The position numbers and the translations under genes are program-made. A stretch of 7,856 bases of DNA from CAYJLB01 sp964370845 (GTDB lineage: Bacteria; Bacillota; Clostridia; Oscillospirales; Ruminococcaceae): contig CAYJLB010000082.1 of NCBI GenBank assembly GCA_964370845.1, forward strand, positions 1 to 7,856. Reading direction: 5' to 3'. The notes under the pieces are model-generated. The model did not search any database, had not been told where the DNA came from, and worked only from the letters and a program-made list of their open reading frames with translations. This document shows positions 1-5,603 of this stretch, one piece after another (position 1 is the first letter of the stretch; every line of letters starts with the position of its first letter).

Positions 1-567
1 TACAAAAATTAAGTCACTTATGCTTACACCAAATTTTTCGCTGATATATTGTAATCCGTATGGATTTGGTTTTCTAAATCCGCAAATTTCCGATGAAACA
101 TATAAATCTAAAACCGCAAGTATTTCCTTAATATCTTTTACGAATAACCTATCAGGCATAGAAGATGGTAAATTTGTGAGTGTCGCTATTTTATACCCCT
201 TATTTTTAAATAGAGAAATTGTTTCAAATGTATCATCATAAATTTTTGATTTTAGTGTCAATCCACTAAAGAATTCATCAATGAAATCATTGATAAAATC
301 ATCTAAGGGAGTTTCAAATGAAATATGTTCTGTCGCTTTTTTAAATAAAAACTCAGCACTATGTTCAACCTCACGAGGATTTACACGAGGGTTATATTCG
401 GTTAACACTTGTATGGCTGTGTTTATATCAGTTTCTGACAAATTTAATTTTAGTTTTTTATTTACATATTCAAATCCACTGCGATAATATCCAACCCATG
501 AATGTGGCATACCCACATATTCCATCAAAGTACCGCCTAAGTCAAAAACTATAACTTTATATTCCAT
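1..567 (-). CDS. HAD-family hydrolase, C-terminus cut off by the window edge
   Basis: The minus-strand frame gives 189 residues from an ATG at 567 and is still open at base 1, so the 3' end is missing. An AGGAGA ribosome binding site at 576-581, 8 nt upstream, supports the start. HAD motif I is FDLGGTL (residues 8-14) with nucleophile D9. Motif II is the Thr-Asn of ATLTN (T131). Motif III is the lysine of FRKPNP (K166). LIFV at the break is where the metal-binding GD motif IV should begin. Residues 20-110 look like a helical cap inserted after motif I, as in subclass I HAD phosphatases. The usual second Asp of DxD is Gly here (D9-L-G11). That is a known variant, but it makes the exact reaction (phosphatase or other) uncertain. 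It is probably a cytosolic enzyme, as no signal peptide is seen. The substrate cannot be inferred. Confidence 0.88.
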   Translation of the reverse strand, partial: MEYKVIVFDLGGTLMEYVGMPHSWVGYYRSGFEYVNKKLKLNLSETDINTAIQVLTEYNPRVNPREVEHSAEFLFKKATEHISFETPLDDFINDFIDEFFSGLTLKSKIYDDTFETISLFKNKGYKIATLTNLPSSMPDRLFVKDIKEILAVLDLYVSSEICGFRKPNPYGLQYISEKFGVSISDLIFV

Positions 568-598
568 CAGTTCAATCTCCTATTATTTTGATACGCTA

Positions 599-607
599 AT
601 TCTATCA
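599..607 (-). promoter_or_regulatory. Candidate extended -10 promoter for the HAD gene
   Basis: Read on the minus strand this is TGATAGAAT, matching the TGnTATAAT extended -10 pattern with one mismatch. It would start transcription near 592, about 25 nt before the ATG and just upstream of the AGGAGA site. No convincing -35 box was found, so this is an inference from position and motif only. Confidence 0.35.
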
Positions 608-760
608 CATAAATTACAAAAAAGCTATTGATTTATTTAACAAATACTACAAAAATAAGTTGTTTGTTATTTTAAAATTGCATTTGTAATAACCTATGAT
701 TTAAAAAATTTCTATAAGAATTTTATTTAGATAAATTATGTTGAAATATCTTATTTTTTC

Positions 761-794
761 TTGCTTTTAGTTAATTTTTTTTGTACAATATAAT
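761..794 (+). promoter_or_regulatory. Promoter of the Nudix-VOC transcription unit
   Basis: TTGCTT (761-766) and TACAAT (784-789) are separated by exactly 17 bp, a good sigma-A-type promoter. An overlapping TATAAT at 789-794 is an alternative -10 but has a poorer -35. The untranslated leader would be about 50-55 nt and end in a strong AGGGAGGA ribosome binding site (836-843). The rest of the 568-849 gap is AT-rich and holds no gene that I can support. Confidence 0.6.
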
Positions 795-849
795 CATATC
801 ATTTTTTAACAAAGTAAAGTGTTTCAATTATATGTAGGGAGGAAATAGA

Positions 850-1329
850 ATGAAAGAACTTAACAATAAAAGACATATAAGGAATTCTGCAAAAGCACTC
901 ATAATAAAAGACGAAAAAATCCTTGCAATAAAAATCAAAGATAGTGATGATGAATGGTATATTTTACCCGGAGGCGGACAAGACACTGGCGAGTTGTTGT
1001 CTGATGCTGTTTGCAGAGAAGTAGCCGAAGAAGTTGGACTTGAGGTTGAGTGTAAAGATTTGCTTTTTATAGTAGAGGGAGTAACAGGTGAACGTTTTCA
1101 CAGAGTGGATTTAGTTTTCCTATGTGAATACATAAAAGAAGTCAAATACACTCACTTACACACAGATACAAATCAAATTGGTGTAGAGTGGCTTGATATA
1201 GCTACGCTCAACACATCAAGACTTTATCCTTCAAAATTAATGCGACAAATTATGAATTTTTACGAAGGAAAACCATATAAAGCATATTTGGGTAATGAGA
1301 GTGTCGGTGACCCTGAGTGTTTAGATTAA
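850..1329 (+). CDS. Nudix hydrolase
   Basis: A 159-residue protein with a complete Nudix box GX5EX7REUXEEXGU at residues 42-64. It starts at G42 and has E48, then REVAEEVGL at 56-64 with catalytic or metal-binding E57, E60 and E61. The preceding strand has the typical KALIIKDEKILAIK and WYILPGGG sequence of this fold. Nudix enzymes cleave nucleoside diphosphates linked to another moiety, often as housecleaning of oxidised or surplus nucleotides. The substrate here cannot be told from the sequence. AGGGAGGA at 836-843 is well spaced from the ATG. Length is normal for a single-domain Nudix protein, and there is no signal peptide or membrane segment. The stop lies only 16 nt before the next start, so it is probably co-transcribed with the VOC gene. 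Confidence 0.93.
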   Translation: MKELNNKRHIRNSAKALIIKDEKILAIKIKDSDDEWYILPGGGQDTGELLSDAVCREVAEEVGLEVECKDLLFIVEGVTGERFHRVDLVFLCEYIKEVKYTHLHTDTNQIGVEWLDIATLNTSRLYPSKLMRQIMNFYEGKPYKAYLGNESVGDPECLD

Positions 1330-1345
1330 AAGGGAGTGTGATTAA

Positions 1346-1759
1346 ATGCAATTTTTAAGCACGGTATGTTTTATTACAAAAGATGTCGAAAAGCTTGCGA
1401 GTTTTTATTGTGAGGTATTTCAAACAAAAATCGACTTAAATGATACCCATGTGGAAGTACCTGTTGACAGTGGCGGAATAACTATATATTCAAAGTCTAC
1501 GGCTGAAAATGATATGGGATTTGATTTTAGTAACTACAGTGGGACAGGTTTCACCAAAATCAGTTTTATTGTTGACGATGTTGATGCTGAATATGATAGG
1601 TTGAAATCGTTAAATATCGCAATTGAAATACCTCCCACAACATATCCATGGGGTGCGAGCTCAATGCACTTTAGGGATTTAGACGGAAATATTATTTGCT
1701 TTATCGGTAAAGAAAAATTAAATTTGAGGTGTCACGCAGGACGATTTTGCGTGACATAG
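1346..1759 (+). CDS. VOC (glyoxalase/bleomycin-resistance fold) protein with altered C-terminus
   Basis: A 137-residue protein with the paired beta-alpha-beta-beta-beta layout of vicinal-oxygen-chelate proteins. The first module begins FLSTVCFITKDVEKLASFY (residues 3-21). The second begins FTKISFIVDDVDAEYDRL (69-86) and ends in the classic FRDLDGNIICFIG (109-121). The family includes glyoxalases, dioxygenases and drug-binding resistance proteins. Metal ligands are not clear, so no reaction is assigned. AGGGAG (1331-1336) lies 9 nt before the ATG. The fold should be complete by about residue 123. The last roughly 14 residues (LNLRCHAGRFCVT) are read out of frame through the start of the downstream WYL regulator gene. 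The original stop was therefore probably lost in a deletion that joined the two genes. The VOC domain itself may still work. Confidence 0.85.
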   Translation: MQFLSTVCFITKDVEKLASFYCEVFQTKIDLNDTHVEVPVDSGGITIYSKSTAENDMGFDFSNYSGTGFTKISFIVDDVDAEYDRLKSLNIAIEIPPTTYPWGASSMHFRDLDGNIICFIGKEKLNLRCHAGRFCVT

Positions 1760-2538
1760 ATTCCTTATGCCTTGCGGGAATTCCTATTGTTACAACGCAA
1801 GGTGGAGACGGTGGAATTTCCATTATGCAAGGCTATAATCTTGACACTACTGTATTCACAAAAGACGAATTGCAAGCCATTTTTATAGGGTTAAAAAGTG
1901 TTGACAGCGTAAGTAAAACACCTGTAACAAAGTCGCTTTCCCACAAATTTGGCGAAAATTATCTTAAAGCAAGTGATAATATGACAATAGACCTCGCCTC
2001 TTTTTACAAAGACAGTTTGTCAAATAAAATTGAGCTTTTAAATAGTGCAATTTCAAATAAAAATGTGATTTCATTTCACTATTTTTATGAAAAAGGAGAA
2101 AGCGATAAGAAAATTGAGCCTTATCAAATAATTTTTAAATGGTCGGATTGGTACATATTCGGCTGGTGCTGTGAGCGTGAAGATTTTAGACTTTACAAAT
2201 TAAAACTCTTGTGGGAATTAAAAGTTTGTGATGAAAATTTTTCTCCTCGTGAAATCCCTGAAAATAAAAGAGAACTTGGAACTCATATAACAGATGACTA
2301 CTTCATAACTGCAATTTTTGAGAGCAGTGAAAAATATAAGCTTGTGGAGGAATATGGTCCTAACAGCTTTGAAGTCTTGCCAAACGGAAAGTTAAAAATC
2401 CACTGGGGATTTACAAATCCTGACAAAGCAGTGTTATGGTTTTTGAATTTTGGCGATAAAGTAGAGGTAATAGAGCCGAAAGAATTTGTGGAAAAGCTTA
2501 AAAATACTGCTGAAAATATTTTGGATAAGTATAAATGA
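1729..2538 (+). CDS. WYL-domain (YafY-like) regulator lacking its N-terminal helix-turn-helix part; probable remnant
   Basis: The frame is open for 269 codons from a GTG at 1729. The residues resemble YafY-type regulators: the tail of the HTH recognition helix (SRRTILRDIDSLCLAGIPIVT, residues 2-22), a wing or linker, a WYL domain around 99-175 with WYI (141-143) in place of WYL followed by FRLYKLKLL, and a C-terminal WCX-like region to about 265. WYL proteins bind small ligands or nucleic acid and control transcription. Intact relatives carry about 30 more residues (helix 1 and helix 2) before SRRT. Here only codons for KF-EV-SRRT (from 1720) precede, with an in-frame stop at 1708-1710 and the VOC gene directly upstream. 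The GTG start has no proper ribosome binding site. I infer a 5' deletion and loss of DNA binding; an altered, translationally coupled product is possible. Confidence 0.8.
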   Translation: MSRRTILRDIDSLCLAGIPIVTTQGGDGGISIMQGYNLDTTVFTKDELQAIFIGLKSVDSVSKTPVTKSLSHKFGENYLKASDNMTIDLASFYKDSLSNKIELLNSAISNKNVISFHYFYEKGESDKKIEPYQIIFKWSDWYIFGWCCEREDFRLYKLKLLWELKVCDENFSPREIPENKRELGTHITDDYFITAIFESSEKYKLVEEYGPNSFEVLPNGKLKIHWGFTNPDKAVLWFLNFGDKVEVIEPKEFVEKLKNTAENILDKYK

Positions 2539-2566
2539 AAGTAACATACTGTTGTCGTGTTCATGG

Positions 2567-2575
2567 TGGTATAAT
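2567..2575 (+). promoter_or_regulatory. Extended -10 promoter of the DUF3795-flavin reductase pair
   Basis: TGGTATAAT is a perfect extended -10 element located just after the WYL gene stop (2536-2538). No good -35 is present at 17 bp, which is tolerated by extended -10 promoters. Transcription would start near 2582, giving a leader of about 19 nt that contains GGAGG at 2587-2591. The downstream pair therefore need not depend on the damaged upstream gene. Confidence 0.5.
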
Positions 2576-2600
2576 AGAAATAAAACGGAGGTTTTAGACT

Positions 2601-2888
2601 ATGAACGAATTTATTTTTACAGACAAAGTAGACTCACGTTGTGGACTACACTGCACAGATTGCAAGTGGAAAGACAGCCATAATTGTGGCGGTTGTATCG
2701 AAACTAACGGAAATCCATTCCACGGGAAATGTCCAGTTGCAAGTTGTTGTGGGGACAAAGGCTTTATGCATTGCGGAGAATGTCCAGATATTCCATGTAA
2801 GCTGTTAACGCAGTATTCGTTTGATAAAGAACACGGCGACGGTGGCGCAAGAATAGAACAATGTAAGAGGTGGAGGGATATTGTATGA
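2601..2888 (+). CDS. Cysteine-rich DUF3795-like protein
   Basis: A 95-residue cytosolic-looking protein with 12 cysteines: C14, C18, C21, C29, C32, C44, C49, C50, C58, C61, C66 and C88. The spacing SRCGLHCTDCKWK...NCGGC...CPVASCC...HCGECPDIPC is that of the DUF3795 family, whose function is unknown. The CxxxCxxC, CxxC and CxxCx4C groups suggest structural zinc or possibly an iron-sulfur cluster. This is inferred from cysteine spacing only. GGAGG at 2587-2591 is 9 nt before the ATG. The stop codon overlaps the start of the flavin-reductase-like gene (ATGA at 2885-2888), so the two are translationally coupled and probably act together, perhaps in redox or metal chemistry. Length is normal for the family and no damage is seen. 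Confidence 0.85.
   Translation: MNEFIFTDKVDSRCGLHCTDCKWKDSHNCGGCIETNGNPFHGKCPVASCCGDKGFMHCGECPDIPCKLLTQYSFDKEHGDGGARIEQCKRWRDIV
2872..2877 (+). promoter_or_regulatory. Ribosome binding site that fixes the flavin reductase start
   Basis: GGAGGG lies 7 nt before the ATG at 2885 and inside the end of the DUF3795-like gene. It rules out the in-frame GTG at 2870, which overlaps this site and has only a weaker AGAGG-like sequence adjacent to it. Confidence 0.75.
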
Positions 2889-3556
2889 AAAAAGAAATAT
2901 CAATAATAGACAGAACAGAGAACTTTAACGAGGGGTACTTAGCTGCCTGTGGAAATATGTCGTGGTACGATTTTGTAGCAGCTATGCCGCATTTGGTTTT
3001 CCTTGTCACTGGGTATAAATCTAACGGAAAAGAGAATGCCTGTTTGCAGTCATGGTCTTCCTTTGTCGGTAGTGGTGCAGAGAATTTTATTTGCATAATG
3101 AGCAAAGTGAATAAAAACGGACACATGTATCAGTCTTTAAAAGAAACAAAAGTTTGTGTGCTAAATTTTCCGTCAAATGATATATATGACAAATGCATCA
3201 AAACTATAGGTAACAACGAATTTGAAACGGATGAAATTACTGTTTCAGGACTTACAGCACAGAAAGCATACAAAGTTAATGCACCAAGAATAACTGAATG
3301 TTTTCTAAATATTGAATGTGAGTATTTGTGGGAACACGACTTGATTGACGGCAGTAATGAGGTTGCTGTCGCTCTAAAAGCTGTAAATATTTGTATGGAT
3401 AGTGAGCACTTCGACCAAAGCAAAATTGGTAGATTTGGGAGCAATGGTTATTTATTTTATATAGAACAGGCTGCTAACCCTGAAACTGGAGAAATAACTC
3501 AATTTTCTCCTGGTGTAATTGTAGAGGGTACGCCTACGCCTTGGGTGACTAAGTGA
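2885..3556 (+). CDS. Flavin reductase-like (FMN-binding split-barrel) protein
   Basis: A 223-residue protein starting at the ATG at 2885. It resembles the flavin reductase-like/FMN-binding split-barrel family: PHLVFLVTGYKSNGKENACLQSWSSFVG near residues 35-62, then ENFICIMSKVNKNGHMYQSLKETKVCVLNFPS (about 66-97), and later NAPRITECFLNIECEYL (about 132-148). In the family these segments bind FMN and the protein passes electrons from NAD(P)H, or simply carries flavin. The electron donor and acceptor cannot be predicted. It is soluble, with no signal peptide. The start overlaps the upstream stop as ATGA, arguing for coupled synthesis with the cysteine-rich DUF3795-like protein. A strong terminator lies 66 nt downstream. 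Family membership is fairly secure; the physiological role is open. Confidence 0.82.
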   Translation: MKKEISIIDRTENFNEGYLAACGNMSWYDFVAAMPHLVFLVTGYKSNGKENACLQSWSSFVGSGAENFICIMSKVNKNGHMYQSLKETKVCVLNFPSNDIYDKCIKTIGNNEFETDEITVSGLTAQKAYKVNAPRITECFLNIECEYLWEHDLIDGSNEVAVALKAVNICMDSEHFDQSKIGRFGSNGYLFYIEQAANPETGEITQFSPGVIVEGTPTPWVTK

Positions 3557-3621
3557 TGTTTGCAAGATTATATAAGAAACATTAAAAATTATCGTCAATT
3601 TGAAGTTTTTGACACCAAATA

Positions 3622-3656
3622 AAAATCGCCTCGAATAAATCATTCGAGGCGATTTT
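3622..3656. terminator. Bidirectional intrinsic terminator
   Basis: A perfect 15-bp inverted repeat (3622-3636 and 3642-3656) with a 5-nt loop. Its GC-rich core TCGCCTCGA is flanked by A4 on the left and T4 on the right. Both strands therefore give a hairpin followed by a U run; on the minus strand the run is T5. It sits between the ends of two convergent genes, the flavin reductase (3556) and the AlbA_2-ATPase gene (3682), and should end transcription of both. Confidence 0.9.
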
Positions 3657-3681
3657 GCTACCATATTTTTATTTTCTATTG

Positions 3682-5112
3682 TCACTCCGTAACATAAGTT
3701 TGCTTTGTGCTCTTAGGTTTATTAGGAATTCCTAAACGCAGTTTACCTTGTGTGACCAAAACATTGATATAGTTTGTAAATAAATATGTTTGGGTAATAT
3801 GTGAAAACTCATTTGCAAGTTCTTTGCGGTTACGAACAGTTTTGCAGAAGTCAAGTATCTGTTCCTCTATTGTTAAAAAATTCTTATTTATAATAATTGA
3901 ATTGTTATAAAGAGTTACCTTAAATACACCGCGCAAGTTTTGGAAAACTGGCTCGGATAGCCCTGCCTCTTTCATTTCACGTCTGATAGTTGGTATACCG
4001 GAAAAACGGTTTTCAGTGTCCCTTGTAATTTCCATTGCTCCAGCTAAGAAAGGATTGCGAGTGTCTGCTGAAATATGCCCTAATTTATCAAGAGTGAGTC
4101 TTCCATAAAGTCCGCCGGGATTTTCTACTTCCAAGCGATTTTTGTACATAACAAGTGTAATGGGAGCGGATTCGGTATGAATACTGTAATCTCTGTGTAT
4201 CAAAGCATTTAAGATAATTTCACGCACAGCAGTAATTGGATATTCCGATTTATCGGTACGAATACCCGTATTTTTATCTATAACTGTGCTGTTTTTCATA
4301 TTGCGACGTACAAAAGAAATAGCACTACTGAGCATTTGCGGTATTGTACCCTCGATAGTTTGGTTGTCAATAAAGCGTGCGCCACTGTCTGAAAGTTGAC
4401 CCATTTCGTCACCCGGAACTACTACAGCGGTAATACAAAGCCTTGGATAAAAACTCTGAGGATAATCACAAAAGAGCATCGTACCCATTAGTGTTGGTTT
4501 CTCATTTATCGTAATACCTTGCAAATTTAGCTTTCTTTCAATCGGAAGTGCTGACAAATTCGGCTTTGCAGCCGACAACTTGATAAGGTAGTTCTCTAAG
4601 TGTGGGGTTTGTATGTCAATCATTTCAGCTCGTGAGGTAATACGGAGTTCATCTTGTGTCTTTTGACGATATGCCTCATAGCTGTAAATTTCATATTCAG
4701 TCATTCTATGGTCGCCGTCACCTATGCGAATATATGATCCGCCTATTCTCCCAGTACCTTTATAATAACAAGGTCTTTTTGATATTTCTATTTCAGGAAT
4801 TTCTGCACTAACTATCGTTTTTCCGTCAATCTCTGCTACTGTGCAGACAGCACGAACAGGTGGTTCCATCTGCAAACACCTCTCGCCGATTTTGACTTGT
4901 AAATCTGCGGCATCATACACCCCGCAGACAGAATAGTCACTCTCATCAATGCCAAATACGATTATTCCTCCACCCGTTTGATTTGAAAAAGCGGATAGTG
5001 TATCATATATTTTTGGTGAACCCTCTCTTGCAGCTTTAAGTTCAAGATTTCCGTCTTCAGTTTTGATTTTTTTTATATCTGATACGAATGTAATCAATTC
5101 TTCTCTTAGCAT
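3682..5112 (-). CDS. AlbA_2/Schlafen domain - GHKL ATPase - winged-helix protein, putative transcriptional regulator
   Basis: A 476-residue protein. Residues 17-130 form an AlbA_2 (Schlafen-type) domain: LELKAARE with E24 and K26, then LSAFSNQTGGGIIVFGIDES (39-58). Residues 255-400 form a GHKL-type ATPase (HATPase_c_4) domain: an N box REIILNALIHRDY (298-310) with E298 and N302, VENPGGLYG (329-337) and GIPTIRREM (372-380). Residues 415-462 look like a winged helix. Proteins of this build (COG2865 type) are usually called ATP-binding regulators or RNA/DNA-binding proteins; biochemical roles are poorly known, and the AlbA_2 fold in Schlafens can bind or cut RNA. The start at 5112 is chosen because AAGGGGTG (5118-5125) lies just upstream. 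An in-frame ATG at 5145 would fall upstream of the predicted transcription start. Promoter and operator-like repeats upstream suggest autoregulation. It is convergent with the flavin reductase gene. Confidence 0.88.
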   Translation of the reverse strand: MLREELITFVSDIKKIKTEDGNLELKAAREGSPKIYDTLSAFSNQTGGGIIVFGIDESDYSVCGVYDAADLQVKIGERCLQMEPPVRAVCTVAEIDGKTIVSAEIPEIEISKRPCYYKGTGRIGGSYIRIGDGDHRMTEYEIYSYEAYRQKTQDELRITSRAEMIDIQTPHLENYLIKLSAAKPNLSALPIERKLNLQGITINEKPTLMGTMLFCDYPQSFYPRLCITAVVVPGDEMGQLSDSGARFIDNQTIEGTIPQMLSSAISFVRRNMKNSTVIDKNTGIRTDKSEYPITAVREIILNALIHRDYSIHTESAPITLVMYKNRLEVENPGGLYGRLTLDKLGHISADTRNPFLAGAMEITRDTENRFSGIPTIRREMKEAGLSEPVFQNLRGVFKVTLYNNSIIINKNFLTIEEQILDFCKTVRNRKELANEFSHITQTYLFTNYINVLVTQGKLRLGIPNKPKSTKQTYVTE

Positions 5113-5117
5113 ATAAT

Positions 5118-5125
5118 CACCCCTT
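5118..5125 (-). promoter_or_regulatory. Ribosome binding site that fixes the AlbA_2 gene start
   Basis: On the minus strand this is AAGGGGTG, 5 nt before the ATG at 5112. It sits between the predicted transcription start (about 5127) and the start codon. It therefore supports the shorter 476-residue protein over an 11-residue longer reading. Confidence 0.75.
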
Positions 5126-5133
5126 TTAAATAG

Positions 5134-5162
5134 ATTATAATACATTTTACTCGAAAAATCAA
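5134..5162 (-). promoter_or_regulatory. Promoter of the AlbA_2-ATPase gene with an embedded operator-like site
   Basis: Read on the minus strand, TTGATT (5157-5162) and TATAAT (5134-5139) are separated by exactly 17 bp, a near-consensus sigma-A promoter. The predicted start is near 5127, leaving a leader of about 15 nt. One copy of the repeated TTCGAGT element (5149-5155) lies in the spacer between the two boxes, where a bound protein would block RNA polymerase. Confidence 0.7.
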
Positions 5163-5290
5163 TAGAATTTAGTCGAATATTCGAGTTAATTTAACAAATA
5201 TTCGACTAAATTTAATTTTTTCTACTAATTTTAATTTTTATTCGACTAAAATTGCAATTTACTCGAATTTTACTCGAATAGTCGAGTAAA
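5145..5290. repeat. Array of eight A(C/G)TCGAA elements, operator-like
   Basis: The core TCGA with flanks A(C/G)-TCGA-A, usually bordered by TTT or AAA, begins at 5151, 5173, 5181, 5202, 5242, 5263, 5274 and 5282. Copies occur in both orientations. Two pairs form dyads: AGTCGAATATTCGAGT (5171-5186, one mismatch) and TTTACTCGA-ATAG-TCGAGTAAA (5269-5290, perfect 9-bp arms). Several spacings are 21-22 bp or 11 bp, which keeps many copies on about the same helix face. The 5113-5414 gap (302 bases) holds this array, the AlbA_2 gene promoter at one end, and from 5291 to 5414 AT-rich DNA with no supported gene. I infer a multi-site binding region for a regulator, possibly the adjacent protein. Confidence 0.7.
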
Positions 5291-5414
5291 TTTATCAAGC
5301 TTTTGTTATTTTCTTCAAAAGTTCTAATCCAAAAACTACAATATTATTAAATTTACCAAAAACACCCATCTCAAATATACACAGTTGTTTAGCAATTTTA
5401 ACCAACAAAAACAA

Positions 5415-5603
5415 TTAAATCCCATTTTTTTTATGTATATTGAAGTAAGCAACACAGAACTTTTGCCAAGGCTCGAGAGGCTTTTTTTCCAATGTAATCA
5501 GTGACGGGTCGCCCTCACGAATTCTCATAGTGCGTCTAATTTCTTTAGGTATAACAACACGTCCAAGGTCATCAATACGTCTAACAATTCCTGTAGCTTT
5601 CAT
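5415..5603 (-). CDS. AbrB/SpoVT-type DNA-binding protein, short and atypical at its C-terminus
   Basis: A 62-residue protein starting at the ATG at 5603. Residues 1-33 (MKATGIVRRIDDLGR, then VVIPKEIRRTMRIREGDP) are the hallmark N-terminus of the SpoVT/AbrB swapped-hairpin domain, which binds DNA as a dimer or tetramer and acts as a transition-state or sporulation regulator. The following strand, normally LEIF...EGEIILKKYSP, is missing or altered: the sequence goes directly to SLITLEKKPLEPWQKFCVAYFN and stops. Full SpoVT has a further GAF domain (about 178 residues in total), absent here. An in-frame ATG 7 codons upstream (5624) is not preferred, because the family begins at MKATGIV and a GAAAGGA lies between them. 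That GAAAGGA is 12 nt away, rather far. I infer a truncated or internally deleted gene; a working small DNA-binding protein is not excluded. Confidence 0.72.
   Translation of the reverse strand: MKATGIVRRIDDLGRVVIPKEIRRTMRIREGDPSLITLEKKPLEPWQKFCVAYFNIHKKNGI

Noticed and set aside
20..487. Two plus-strand open frames (73 and 68 codons) near the left edge.
   Set aside because: They lie antisense to the HAD hydrolase, whose motifs and ribosome binding site are clear, and show no family features of their own.
638..669. TAACAAA / TTTGTTA dyad in the HAD-Nudix gap.
   Set aside because: It is seven AT-rich bases with an 18-nt spacer, easily expected by chance in this composition.
1731..1755. 8-bp inverted repeat GTCACGCA / TGCGTGAC with a 9-nt loop.
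   Set aside because: It is made by the codons for SRRTILRD in the HTH motif and has no U run, so it is probably a coding coincidence and not a terminator.
2298..2564. Minus-strand open frame of 88 codons.
   Set aside because: It is antisense to the WYL-domain coding sequence and has no recognisable domain or ribosome binding site.
2870..2884. In-frame GTG start that would add five residues to the flavin-reductase-like protein.
   Set aside because: It overlaps the GGAGGG site that serves the ATG at 2885, and the added residues match nothing in the family.
2764..3444. Minus-strand open frames of 120 and 104 codons.
   Set aside because: They are antisense to the DUF3795-like and flavin-reductase-like genes, which have strong family signals.
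5113..5145. In-frame ATG at 5145 that would extend the AlbA_2 protein by 11 residues.
   Set aside because: It lies upstream of the predicted transcription start, within the promoter region, and lacks a ribosome binding site, while AAGGGGTG fits the ATG at 5112.
5470..5495. GGCTCGAGAGGC followed by T7 within the AbrB-like gene, terminator-like on the plus strand.
   Set aside because: The arms do not pair beyond about three bases, so no stable hairpin forms.
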